Assembly (NCBI GenBank): GCA_947296775.1
Contig: CAMYRF010000017.1
Span: 1-10,359, forward strand
DNA: 10,359 nt
Direction of reading: 5' to 3'
From: an uncultured Mycoplasmatota bacterium
GTDB taxonomy: Bacteria; Bacillota_I; Bacilli_A; RF39; UBA660
The notes beneath the pieces are model-generated. The model was not told where the DNA came from, searched no databases, and was given only the letters and a program-made list of their open reading frames with translations. A program made the position numbers and the translations under genes. Below, piece after piece: positions 1 to 6,121 of the stretch (its first letter is position 1; each line of letters opens with the position of its first letter).

Positions 1-1
1 T

Positions 2-70
2 TATATAACTGCTGATATATTATTATCAAAAGATGGGTCTGAAAAGAATCCATATCAAATAATTAATTAA
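2..70 (+). CDS. 3' end of an unidentified gene (partial)
   Basis: An open frame enters the window from the left and ends at TAA 68-70, giving a 22-residue tail (YITADILLSKDG followed by SEKNPYQIIN). A DGSxKNPYxI-type ending resembles the ends of repeat modules in some Firmicutes surface proteins, but this is too short to assign a family. The frame is followed within 7 bases by a strong bidirectional terminator, which supports a real gene end. No function can be proposed. Confidence 0.45.
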   Translation, partial: YITADILLSKDGSEKNPYQIIN

Positions 71-76
71 ATAATA

Positions 77-108
77 AAAAAACGAACTAATTATATAGTT
101 CGTTTTTT
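77..108. terminator. Bidirectional rho-independent terminator
   Basis: A perfect 13-bp inverted repeat (77-89 with 96-108) with a 6-nt loop has a core of CGAACTA/TAGTTCG. An A-run on the left and a T-run on the right let it work on both strands. It lies between the plus-strand gene ending at 70 and the minus-strand lipoprotein gene, whose stop codon (87-89) is inside the stem. It probably ends both converging transcripts. Confidence 0.85.
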
Positions 109-956
109 AACATTTCAACATTATCATTCATTAAACTAAAGTAATCTTCATTCGCACTTCTTTGCGATTCAGTAATATTAGATAGAGTATGCCAAGATAA
201 TGTTTCAACGCCAGTTTCTGCAACAATATCCTTAAGAGTTTTGTTTAAGTCTTCGTTTTCTTTAACAAAAATATAATCAATATCACCATTATCAATTAAT
301 GTTTTAACATCACCAATAGTTTTACTAGTAACTGTATCGGGATCTAAAGAGTAAACTGTTAAACCGTATTTTTCTAAATATTTAAATAAATCATCAGAAA
401 CAACAATCGCTTTAACATCTGAATTCGACACAGTTTGTTTTATCTTCGCATCTAAATTAGAAGCCTCCACCTTTAATTTTTCGTAATTTTCCTGAATATC
501 ATTATTTAAATAATAATTGTTAGTATATTCCTTAAAACCAGTTTTTATATTTTGAGCCATCATAAGCAAATTAGAAGGATCAAGCCATAATTCTTCAGGA
601 CCATTTAAATATTCCATTGATAAAGTAGTATCAAGAATTTTTAAATTCTTATTATTTTCTCTCATTTTAGTAACATAATCTTTTTCGTTACTTAAACCAT
701 TAAAAATATATAAATCACTATCACTATAATCTTTAATTTGTTTATTAGTTAATTTATAATCATTAATTTCAATACCATCAGGGTAAATACTATGAATAGT
801 ACTGTGATCACCATATAAACGTTTAGTAATAAATTCAATAGGATAGCTAGTAGTATAAATATCAATTTCATCCATAGTATCACGTTTAATATTACAACCA
901 GCCAAAGTAAATAAAATAACCAAAGACCCCAAAATACTAATTATTTTTTTTAACAT
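87..956 (-). CDS. ZnuA/TroA-like metal ABC transporter substrate-binding lipoprotein, His ligands replaced
   Basis: Probable cell-surface lipoprotein of 289 aa. It has a basic N-terminus (MLKK), a hydrophobic core and lipobox LAGC with Cys21 as the lipidated residue. The body follows the cluster A-I (ZnuA/TroA/AdcA) fold: an early SYPIEF strand, a central region with NGL (86-88), WLDP (124-127), then VSDDLFKYLEKYGL near 186-199. In this family three His bind Zn or Mn in PHxY, HxWLDP and vsHdaf contexts. Here those places carry Asn65, Glu122 and Asp188. The start at 956 is chosen because AAGGAGG lies just upstream (963-969); a start at 983 would have no such site and would delay the signal peptide. 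It overlaps the 3' end of yidD by 20 bp, so the two are likely cotranscribed. No permease or ATPase genes are seen nearby. The fold assignment is fairly secure, the ligand is not. Confidence 0.78.
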   Translation of the reverse strand: MLKKIISILGSLVILFTLAGCNIKRDTMDEIDIYTTSYPIEFITKRLYGDHSTIHSIYPDGIEINDYKLTNKQIKDYSDSDLYIFNGLSNEKDYVTKMRENNKNLKILDTTLSMEYLNGPEELWLDPSNLLMMAQNIKTGFKEYTNNYYLNNDIQENYEKLKVEASNLDAKIKQTVSNSDVKAIVVSDDLFKYLEKYGLTVYSLDPDTVTSKTIGDVKTLIDNGDIDYIFVKENEDLNKTLKDIVAETGVETLSWHTLSNITESQRSANEDYFSLMNDNVEMLKNELYN

Positions 957-1173
957 TTTTATCCTCCTTAATAACTGGATCATAACCAGAAGTTCCCCAA
1001 GGATTACACTTTAAAATCCTTTTAATAGACATCAAACTACCTTTAAAACCTCCATAATAACTAATTGCTTCTATTGCATAATTAGAACAAGTAGGTATGT
1101 GCCTGCACGTACTATGCCAAGGTCCAGGAATAGCTTGATAAATTTTAATCAAACAGATTAATATTCTTTTCAT
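937..1173 (-). CDS. yidD: YidD-family membrane protein insertion efficiency factor
   Basis: Short protein of 78 aa with the YidD pattern: a basic hydrophobic N-terminal helix (MKRILICLIKIYQ), then CRHIPTCSNYA with Cys23 and Cys29, then KGS (44-46), a third Cys56 in RILKCNPW, and a final GYDPV. YidD is known to act at the cytoplasmic face of the membrane and to assist YidC/Sec insertion. In many bacteria it sits with rnpA and yidC, but here it precedes a lipoprotein gene. An in-frame ATG at 1182 falls inside the predicted -10 box and cannot be the start if that promoter is used. The ATG at 1173 falls about 8 nt past the -10 and has no Shine-Dalgarno, suggesting a leaderless mRNA. Confidence 0.9.
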   Translation of the reverse strand: MKRILICLIKIYQAIPGPWHSTCRHIPTCSNYAIEAISYYGGFKGSLMSIKRILKCNPWGTSGYDPVIKEDKNVKKNN

Positions 1174-1180
1174 AAATACC

Positions 1181-1209
1181 ATTATACTAAAAATACAATT
1201 AAAAGTAAA
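1181..1209 (-). promoter_or_regulatory. Promoter of yidD-lipoprotein unit
   Basis: On the minus strand a perfect TATAAT (1186-1181) follows a weaker -35, TTTACT (1209-1204), at 17-bp spacing. Transcription would start at about 1174-1173, essentially at the yidD ATG. The call rests on motif match and spacing only. Confidence 0.6.
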
Positions 1210-1266
1210 ATTAATTTATATAAAATATAAAACAACTTTTATTAATTTATGAAAGTACGCAAAACT

Positions 1267-1295
1267 AAATACAGAAAAAAATCTGTATTTTTTTT
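1267..1295 (+). terminator. Terminator-like hairpin just upstream of the pncA promoter
   Basis: A perfect 9-bp stem (AAATACAGA 1267-1275 with TCTGTATTT 1282-1290) has an A6 loop and is followed by more T residues to 1295. The T-run on the right makes it a plus-strand terminator. No plus-strand gene precedes it between the lipoprotein region and here, so it may insulate the NAD promoter (whose -35 starts at 1306) from stray upstream transcription. Confidence 0.65.
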
Positions 1296-1305
1296 AAAAA
1301 ACAAC

Positions 1306-1334
1306 TTGACAACTTACTGTGTTATTAATATAAT
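1306..1334 (+). promoter_or_regulatory. Promoter of the pncA-pncB NAD operon
   Basis: TTGACA at 1306-1311 and TATAAT at 1329-1334 are both perfect consensus hexamers at the optimal 17-bp spacing. Predicted transcription start is near 1341, giving a leader of about 95 nt before pncA. Such a strong promoter implies that control is by repression, in keeping with the palindrome overlapping its -10. Confidence 0.9.
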
Positions 1335-1344
1335 GTTAATAACA
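1320..1344. promoter_or_regulatory. Putative NrtR operator overlapping the -10 box
   Basis: A perfect inverted repeat has TGTTATTAA at 1320-1328 and TTAATAACA at 1336-1344, separated by 7 bp. The central spacer contains the TATAAT -10 hexamer (1329-1334). A bound protein would therefore block RNA polymerase. NrtR, encoded downstream in the same cluster, is the natural candidate because NrtR repressors bind long AT-rich palindromes before NAD genes. Assignment to NrtR is inference from context. Confidence 0.75.
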
Positions 1345-1395
1345 ACTGAAGAAGTGCATAAAATATTAATATAACACGAATTATTTTTTAATCCA

Positions 1396-1420
1396 TGTTA
1401 TTAACAAAATATTAAAAAGA
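1396..1420 (+). promoter_or_regulatory. Second, half-degenerate NrtR-like site in the pncA leader
   Basis: TGTTATTAA (1396-1404) matches the operator half-site exactly. After a 7-bp spacer the right arm reads TTAAAAAGA (1412-1420), matching TTAATAACA at 7 of 9 positions. The site lies in the transcribed leader and abuts the pncA ribosome binding site AAGGAG (1421-1426). It could be a roadblock operator or an RNA-level element. The segment 1396-1426 recurs before pncB. Confidence 0.5.
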
Positions 1421-1435
1421 AAGGAGCGAGAAAAC

Positions 1436-2047
1436 ATGAACAAAGACTTAAAAGAAATTGAAGACTATTTACTAGTAATAGATATGGTAAATGGTTTCGT
1501 CAAAGAAGGTGCATTAGCAGACCCTTATATAAGTAGATTAATTCCCTTACAAAAAAAATTAATCGAATATTATATGAGAAATTCAAAAGGAGAAGTGGCT
1601 TTTGTAAAAGAAAGCCATAATGAACAATCTAAAGAATTCAAAGATTTTCCTCCTCATTGTATAACAGGAACTTCTGAAGCAATGTTAGTAGATGAACTAA
1701 TTAGATATGAAAATCAAACAAGAGGATACTTAAAAAATTCAACAAGTGTGATATTCGCTCCAAATTTTCTAGATGATTTAGAAAAACTAAAAAATTTAAA
1801 AAGATTAATAATTACAGGGTGCTGCACAGATATATGCGTATTAAATGCTGCCATACCACTTATTAATTATTTTAATCAAAAAGATAAAGATGTAGAAGTA
1901 GTAGTCCCACAAGATTTAGTAGATACCTATCATATTCCAAATATCCACGAAAGAGAAGAATATAACAATATGGCTTTTACTTTAATGAAACAAGCAGGTG
2001 TTAATACAAAAATGCCAAAGGATATTCAAAAAGTATTAACACGTTAA
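1436..2047 (+). CDS. pncA: Nicotinamidase (isochorismatase-family cysteine hydrolase)
   Basis: Predicted to deamidate nicotinamide to nicotinate, the first step of the salvage route encoded here. The 203-aa protein has the family layout: Asp16 in VIDMVNGF, Lys100 in YLKNSTSV and the nucleophile Cys134 in TGCCTDICV form the expected Asp-Lys-Cys triad. FVKESH (56-61) and PPHC (72-75) occupy the metal-binding region. The usual Asp of the DxH metal motif appears to be Glu59, a conservative change. The start at 1436 is supported by AAGGAG (1421-1426), 9 nt upstream. It is the first gene after the operator-controlled promoter and is followed 51 bp later by pncB. Other isochorismatase-like hydrolases share this fold, but pncB next door makes nicotinamidase by far the best call. 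Confidence 0.9.
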   Translation: MNKDLKEIEDYLLVIDMVNGFVKEGALADPYISRLIPLQKKLIEYYMRNSKGEVAFVKESHNEQSKEFKDFPPHCITGTSEAMLVDELIRYENQTRGYLKNSTSVIFAPNFLDDLEKLKNLKRLIITGCCTDICVLNAAIPLINYFNQKDKDVEVVVPQDLVDTYHIPNIHEREEYNNMAFTLMKQAGVNTKMPKDIQKVLTR

Positions 2048-2058
2048 TTTTTAAAAGC

Positions 2059-2083
2059 TGTTATTAATAAAAAATTAAAAAGA
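2059..2083 (+). promoter_or_regulatory. Third NrtR-like site, upstream of pncB
   Basis: TGTTATTAA (2059-2067), a 7-bp spacer and TTAAAAAGA (2075-2083) have the same arms as the site in the pncA leader. With the preferred pncB start it begins exactly 40 nt before the ATG, as the pncA-leader copy does. The longer segments 1396-1426 and 2059-2089 agree at 28 of 31 positions and include the Shine-Dalgarno region (AAGGAG at pncA, AAGAAG at pncB). There is no clear promoter in this 51-bp gap. Confidence 0.5.
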
Positions 2084-2098
2084 AAGAAGATGATATTT

Positions 2099-3532
2099 AT
2101 GAATCAAACAATGATGACTGATTTATACGAACTTACAATGGCCCAAACCTATTTTGAAAATAACGGAGGAAACCAAATATCCTATTTTGATAGTTTCTTT
2201 AGAACCATACCATTTGAAGGTGGATATGCCATTATGGGAGGATGCACTGAAATAATAGAGTATATAAAAAACTTACACTTTTCAAAAGAAGATATTAAAT
2301 ATTTAGAAAGTACAAATTTATTTACCAAAGAATTCTTAAACTATTTAGAAAACTTTAAATTCACAGGCGATATTTATATGATTCCAGATGGGACCCCAGT
2401 ATTCGCAAACGAACCAGTTTTAACCGTAAAGGCCAATATGATAGAAGCCCAAATAATAGAAACTGCCTTACTTTCATATTTAAATGCCGAAATCAAATTT
2501 ACAACTGCTGCCAAAAGAATGACAGATATAAAACCAGAACTGCCAATTATGGAATTTGGAGCTAGAAGAGCAGATGGAATAGAAGCCGCTGTCCTTGCCA
2601 GTAAATGTGCTATAATCGGTGGTTGCGTAGGGACTTCAAATGTTTTAGCAGGACAAAAATATAACCTAAAAATAATGGGAACAATGGCTCATAGTTTAGT
2701 AACTGAGGCCGAAAACGAATATGAAGCATTCTTAAAATATGCTAAAACATATCCTGATAATACTGTATTTTTAGTAGATACCTACGATACCTTAAGAAGC
2801 GGTATTCCAAATGCCATAAGAGTTGCCAACGAATATTTAACTCCAAAAGGTTATCCCTTTAAAGGAATTAGAATTGATAGTGGAGATCTAGCGTATCTAT
2901 CAAAAGAAGCCAGAAAAATGTTAGATGAAGCCGGATATAAAGATACAAAAATTTGTGTATCAAATGGAATAGATCCACATACACTTCAAAGTTTATTAAT
3001 GCAAGGTGCCCCAATTGATAGTATCGGTGCTGGTGATAATATAGCCGCGCCAAAAGAAAGAGTAGGCCGTGTATATAAGTTAGTCGCCATAGAAGAAAAT
3101 GGTAAAATTATGCCTAAAATCAAAATAAGTGATGATGCTGCAAAAACAATTAATCCAGGTTATAAAAAAGTATATAGATTCTATAGTAATGAAACAGGCT
3201 ATGCCCTAGGCGATGTAATTGCAAACCATGATGAAGAAATAGATAAAGATAGCTATACATTAGTAGATCCATTAAATGAACTAAATCAAACTACAATAAA
3301 TAACTATAAAGTAAGAGAATTACAAGTTCCAGTTTTTATAAATGGAGATCAAGTATATGATGATTCAGCAGTAACCGAAAAAAGAGAATACTGTAATAAA
3401 GAAATGGAAACACTTTATCCCGAAATAAGAAGATTAGATAAACCACATAAACATTATGTTGATTTATCACAAAAAGTGCTTACAAGAAAAAAACAAATGG
3501 TAAAACAATTAAAAGATAAAAAAGGAGAGTAA
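2099..3532 (+). CDS. pncB: Nicotinate phosphoribosyltransferase
   Basis: Converts nicotinate and PRPP (with ATP) to nicotinate mononucleotide, the committed step of the pathway. The 477-aa length is normal for the Firmicutes form. Visible landmarks are MMTDLYELTMAQ (5-16), MEFGARRADG (151-160), GTSNVLAGQ (178-186), GTMAHSLV with His198 as the probable phosphorylated histidine, VDTYDT, GIRIDSGDL and the C-terminal KVYR segment. ATG 2099 is preferred over the in-frame ATG 2090 because the weak site AAGAAG ends at 2089, leaving no spacer for 2090. It also places the leader repeat 40 nt upstream, as at pncA. The last codons (KQMVKQLK) are repeated exactly, in DNA and in frame, at the end of the next gene. 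Confidence 0.96.
   Translation: MNQTMMTDLYELTMAQTYFENNGGNQISYFDSFFRTIPFEGGYAIMGGCTEIIEYIKNLHFSKEDIKYLESTNLFTKEFLNYLENFKFTGDIYMIPDGTPVFANEPVLTVKANMIEAQIIETALLSYLNAEIKFTTAAKRMTDIKPELPIMEFGARRADGIEAAVLASKCAIIGGCVGTSNVLAGQKYNLKIMGTMAHSLVTEAENEYEAFLKYAKTYPDNTVFLVDTYDTLRSGIPNAIRVANEYLTPKGYPFKGIRIDSGDLAYLSKEARKMLDEAGYKDTKICVSNGIDPHTLQSLLMQGAPIDSIGAGDNIAAPKERVGRVYKLVAIEENGKIMPKIKISDDAAKTINPGYKKVYRFYSNETGYALGDVIANHDEEIDKDSYTLVDPLNELNQTTINNYKVRELQVPVFINGDQVYDDSAVTEKREYCNKEMETLYPEIRRLDKPHKHYVDLSQKVLTRKKQMVKQLKDKKGE
3490..3527 (+). repeat. Direct repeat copy 1 (pncB 3' end)
   Basis: The 25 bases at 3490-3514 are identical to 4175-4199. Allowing a 1-nt indel, similarity continues through the ribosome binding site to 3527 (ATAAAAAAGGAG against ATAGAAAAGGAG in copy 2). 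Both copies encode KQMVKQLK in frame at the end of a gene. The copies bracket the unknown 222-aa gene. Confidence 0.85.
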
Positions 3533-3536
3533 TTTT

Positions 3537-4205
3537 ATGGCTAATGTTATTATTATAACAGGAGAAGAAAGAGAAATATTCAGAAATTTATTAATTAAAC
3601 CAAAAAAAACAGAATTAACCTTAGAAATTTATAATGAAATAGAAAAAGAAGCCCTTTCTGAACTCAAACCTTTTAAGGAAGAATGTCATAGAATATTAGA
3701 CCGCTTAAGAGAATTAGAAGATATAGATGAAGTTGCTGAATATATAAAATTACAAAACCAATATAAGGAAATTAAAGAAAAAACATCACCCAAAATCCAT
3801 GAATGCGATAAAAAAAGATATAATCTATTAAAACAATATAAATGTCCGCATCCCATATATGCTGCTAAAGGTAATCACGCACTATGTGTATTATGCCGCG
3901 AACCTCATGAATGGTCAAGAAGTACACATTATAGTCCTGAGTTATGGCAAAAGTTAATTGATGAAAAAAAACTAATTGCCGGAATTACTCACTATATAAA
4001 TAAACGTGAATGGCCAGATCCGCTTTATATACCAGAAGAAATAATACCATTTGATGAAATTGTAAATTTTTATCAAAAGTTATATGATTCAAAAGAAAAA
4101 CTTGATAGGTGTGGCATAATAAATGAAAATCATTCATTAGAAGACTTATTGTGGGAGCATTATGATAATACTCCAAAACAAATGGTAAAACAATTAAAAA
4201 AATAG
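3537..4205 (+). CDS. Unknown 222-aa protein in NAD operon, possible CxH/CxxC zinc site
   Basis: I do not recognise this family. The protein is soluble, with no signal peptide or membrane segment. Residues 25-100 are charged and look largely helical. A Cys/His cluster follows: Cys103 and His105 in KCPHP, then His114 and the pair Cys117/Cys120 in HALCVLC, spaced as a small zinc-binding site might be. The C-terminal half is rich in Trp, Tyr and Pro (EWPDPLY, FDEIV, LLWEHYD). It starts 4 bp after pncB, with GGAG upstream, and ends 13 bp before the Nudix gene, so it is cotranscribed with NAD enzymes. Its last eight residues before the final Lys copy the pncB tail through a 25-bp direct repeat, suggesting it was inserted into an older pncB-Nudix junction. 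Role in NAD metabolism is only a guess from context. Confidence 0.8.
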   Translation: MANVIIITGEEREIFRNLLIKPKKTELTLEIYNEIEKEALSELKPFKEECHRILDRLRELEDIDEVAEYIKLQNQYKEIKEKTSPKIHECDKKRYNLLKQYKCPHPIYAAKGNHALCVLCREPHEWSRSTHYSPELWQKLIDEKKLIAGITHYINKREWPDPLYIPEEIIPFDEIVNFYQKLYDSKEKLDRCGIINENHSLEDLLWEHYDNTPKQMVKQLKK

Positions 4206-4213
4206 AAAAGGAG
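4175..4213 (+). repeat. Direct repeat copy 2 (3' end of unknown gene)
   Basis: Exact 25-bp match (4175-4199) to 3490-3514, then a near match through AAAAGGAG to 4213. Copy offset is 685 bp, changing to 686 after one indel. Recombination between the copies would remove the unknown gene and leave pncB ending KQMVKQLKK followed directly by the ribosome binding site of the Nudix gene. Confidence 0.85.
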
Positions 4214-4218
4214 GGAAT

Positions 4219-4821
4219 ATGGAAGCCCAAACAAAGCAAACTATAGATAGAATCATAAATGAATTCAAAACAAAAACCAAAGAAGAAATATCTTCCCCAA
4301 AACATCATTTTATAAAAATAAAAACATTTAATATCACATTAAATAATGGTTTAAAAATTACAAGAGAGCAAATTCTAAGGGGGAATTCAGATGGTAGTGT
4401 AGTTACCGCATGTCCAATCACTAATCAAGGGAAAATTCTATTAGTCACACAGCCCAGAGTATTTACACCCCTAACAATTGGTTTTGAACTTCCAGCCGGT
4501 TATATAGAACCAGGTGAGAATCCAGAACTTGCTATTACAAGAGAACTTCTAGAAGAAACAGGATATAGTTATAAACAGTTAGAATACATTTTAAAATATC
4601 ATGGAGATCCAGGATGCTCTGCTGCTATCAATCATTGCTTCATAGCCACTGACTGCCAAAAATCACAAAATCAAAACCTAGACGAAAGTGAATATATAGA
4701 ATACTTTGAGGTAAATCTTAACGACACAAAAGAAATGTTAGATCAAGGATTAATAGTAGGCTCAAGTTCAATAATTACTCTACAAAAAGTATATGAAAGA
4801 AGGAAAAAGTATGGAATTTAA
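4219..4821 (+). CDS. Nudix hydrolase, probable ADP-ribose pyrophosphatase
   Basis: 200 aa. The Nudix box GX5EX7REUXEEXGU is fully intact at 94-116 (GYIEPGE, then RELLEETGY), preceded by FELPAG as in ADP-ribose pyrophosphatases of the NudF type. The N-terminal strand region (about 30-60) and the RxxxPL stretch (80-85) also fit that group. Expected reaction: ADP-ribose to AMP and ribose 5-phosphate. If so, it would recycle NAD breakdown products and remove the ligand that releases NrtR from DNA. GGAGG at 4210-4214 gives a strong start. It overlaps nadE by 11 bp, implying translational coupling. Substrate is inferred; other Nudix substrates remain possible. Confidence 0.82.
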   Translation: MEAQTKQTIDRIINEFKTKTKEEISSPKHHFIKIKTFNITLNNGLKITREQILRGNSDGSVVTACPITNQGKILLVTQPRVFTPLTIGFELPAGYIEPGENPELAITRELLEETGYSYKQLEYILKYHGDPGCSAAINHCFIATDCQKSQNQNLDESEYIEYFEVNLNDTKEMLDQGLIVGSSSIITLQKVYERRKKYGI

Positions 4822-5548
4822 TCCAAAGAAAGAAACAAACAAAACCATCCAATTTATAAAAAACTACTATAAAAAGCACAATTTAAAAGGAGTAGTTATC
4901 GGTATTAGTGGTGGTAAAGATAGTGCTGTTGTAAGTGCTCTTTTCACTAAAGCATTAGGTAAGGAAAATGTTATTGGAATTACAATGCCATGTCATTCAA
5001 AGCAAAAAGATAAAAGTGATGCCCAAATAATAAGTGATTACTTTGGATTTGAACTATATAATTTTGATTTAACAAATATATTTGATACCTTTAAAGAAAA
5101 CTTAAAAGAAAATAGAACAGAAAATGGTGATATAAATTTAAAACCTAGACTTAGAATGGCTACCTTATATTATTTTTCCGCCTTATTTACCGAAATAAAA
5201 AAAGCACCATATTTAGTTGCTGGAACTGGTAATAAATGTGAAATATATGTTGGCTATTTTACTAAAGGTGGCGATGGAATGAGTGACATTAATGTCCTTG
5301 CAAATTACACAGTTTCTGAAGTTATAAAAATAGGCGAGTATCTAAATGTTCCCAAAGAAGTATTATATAAAACGCCAAGTGATGGGCTTAGTAAACAAAC
5401 AGATGAAGAAAAATTAGGCGTTACATATAAAGAAATTGAAGATTATTTAAATAGAAAACCAATAAATAAAAGTTCAAAACAAATAATTGAAACTTTACAT
5501 AACAATAACAAGCATAAACAAGGAATTATAACTATAGAAAGACAATGA
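4811..5548 (+). CDS. nadE: NH3-dependent NAD synthetase
   Basis: Final amidation of nicotinate adenine dinucleotide to NAD with ATP. The 245-aa protein has only the synthetase domain; no N-terminal glutaminase (nitrilase) domain is present, so free ammonia is the likely nitrogen source. Landmarks are the ATP pyrophosphatase P-loop SGGKDS (33-38), PRLRMATLYYFSA, AGTGNKCEIYVGYFTKGGDG and LSKQTDEEKLGVTYKEI, all in family order. ATG 4811 is chosen over ATG 4793 because AGAAGGA (4798-4804) sits 6 nt before it, whereas 4793 has no such site and would lengthen the overlap with the Nudix gene. The stop overlaps the nadD start as ATGA (5545-5548). Confidence 0.95.
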   Translation: MEFNPKKETNKTIQFIKNYYKKHNLKGVVIGISGGKDSAVVSALFTKALGKENVIGITMPCHSKQKDKSDAQIISDYFGFELYNFDLTNIFDTFKENLKENRTENGDINLKPRLRMATLYYFSALFTEIKKAPYLVAGTGNKCEIYVGYFTKGGDGMSDINVLANYTVSEVIKIGEYLNVPKEVLYKTPSDGLSKQTDEEKLGVTYKEIEDYLNRKPINKSSKQIIETLHNNNKHKQGIITIERQ

Positions 5549-6090
5549 AAATAGGTATATATGGTGGGGCATTCAATCCAGTACATTTAAGTCATATAGA
5601 AATAGTTAAAGAACTTTTAAAAAGAAAATATTTAGATAAAATAATAATCGTTCCAGTTGGTAATTATTATAAAAAAGACGGGCTTATAGACTTTCAAGAT
5701 AGATACAATATGTTAAAATTAGTTTTTAAAAACAAAAATATAATTATATCGGATTTTGAAAACCAAAATAAAGTTATATATACATACCAAACATTAGATT
5801 ATTTTCAAAATAAATATAAAAATGATGAAATATATTTTATAACTGGTGCTGATAATATAAGACAAATAACCACATGGAAAAAATATAAATATATATTAAA
5901 CAATTATAAAATATTAGGTATTCCAAGAAATAAACAAACCCCTAAAGATAGTAATATAATGTATGCTGATATTATAGTAAAACCAATTTCATCTACAGAT
6001 GTAAGAAAAACAAAAAAAGAAAATCTAAAATTATATTTAAATAAAAAAACAATAAACTATATCCAAAAATACCATCTATATAATGAATAA
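5545..6090 (+). CDS. nadD: Nicotinate-mononucleotide adenylyltransferase
   Basis: Adenylylates NaMN to nicotinate adenine dinucleotide, the step between PncB and NadE. The 181-aa protein carries the nucleotidyltransferase signature GGAFNPVHLSH (7-17), FITGADNIRQITTWKKY (98-114) and the C-terminal ISSTDVR (148-154), which binds the ATP phosphates. It is slightly short for the family but has all core motifs. It starts inside the nadE stop (ATGA), with only a weak AGAAAG upstream, so translation is probably coupled to nadE. The HD-domain protein YqeK, often fused to or beside NadD in Firmicutes, is not found here. Confidence 0.95.
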   Translation: MKIGIYGGAFNPVHLSHIEIVKELLKRKYLDKIIIVPVGNYYKKDGLIDFQDRYNMLKLVFKNKNIIISDFENQNKVIYTYQTLDYFQNKYKNDEIYFITGADNIRQITTWKKYKYILNNYKILGIPRNKQTPKDSNIMYADIIVKPISSTDVRKTKKENLKLYLNKKTINYIQKYHLYNE

Positions 6091-6092
6091 TA

Positions 6093-6121
6093 TTGTCACA
6101 TTAACCACTATTTGATATAAT
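6093..6121 (+). promoter_or_regulatory. Promoter of nrtR-nadK
   Basis: TTGTCA (6093-6098) and a perfect TATAAT (6116-6121) are 17 bp apart, with TG at 6113-6114 making an extended -10. It lies in the 56-bp gap between nadD and nrtR and would let nrtR and nadK be expressed apart from the upstream genes. A 15-bp palindrome, TTTGAT-ata-ATCAAA (6111-6125), covers the -10, but it differs from the TGTTATTAA arms before pncA. AGAGGTGA before the ATG serves as ribosome binding site. Confidence 0.8.

Noticed and set aside
1341..1435. Riboswitch (for example a NAD-sensing class) in the pncA leader
   Set aside because: The leader is about 95 nt, very AT-rich and lacks GC-rich paired elements or a terminator/anti-terminator; the operator palindrome explains control better.
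2868..3053. 61-aa minus-strand open frame inside pncB
   Set aside because: It is antisense to highly conserved pncB motifs, has no ribosome binding site and a composition typical of a reversed AT-rich gene.
3985..4308. 107-aa minus-strand open frame across the unknown gene and Nudix gene
   Set aside because: Hydrophobic low-complexity translation (FFFGF, LLCLGF) produced by reading A-rich coding DNA backwards; no start signals. It overlaps two well-supported genes.
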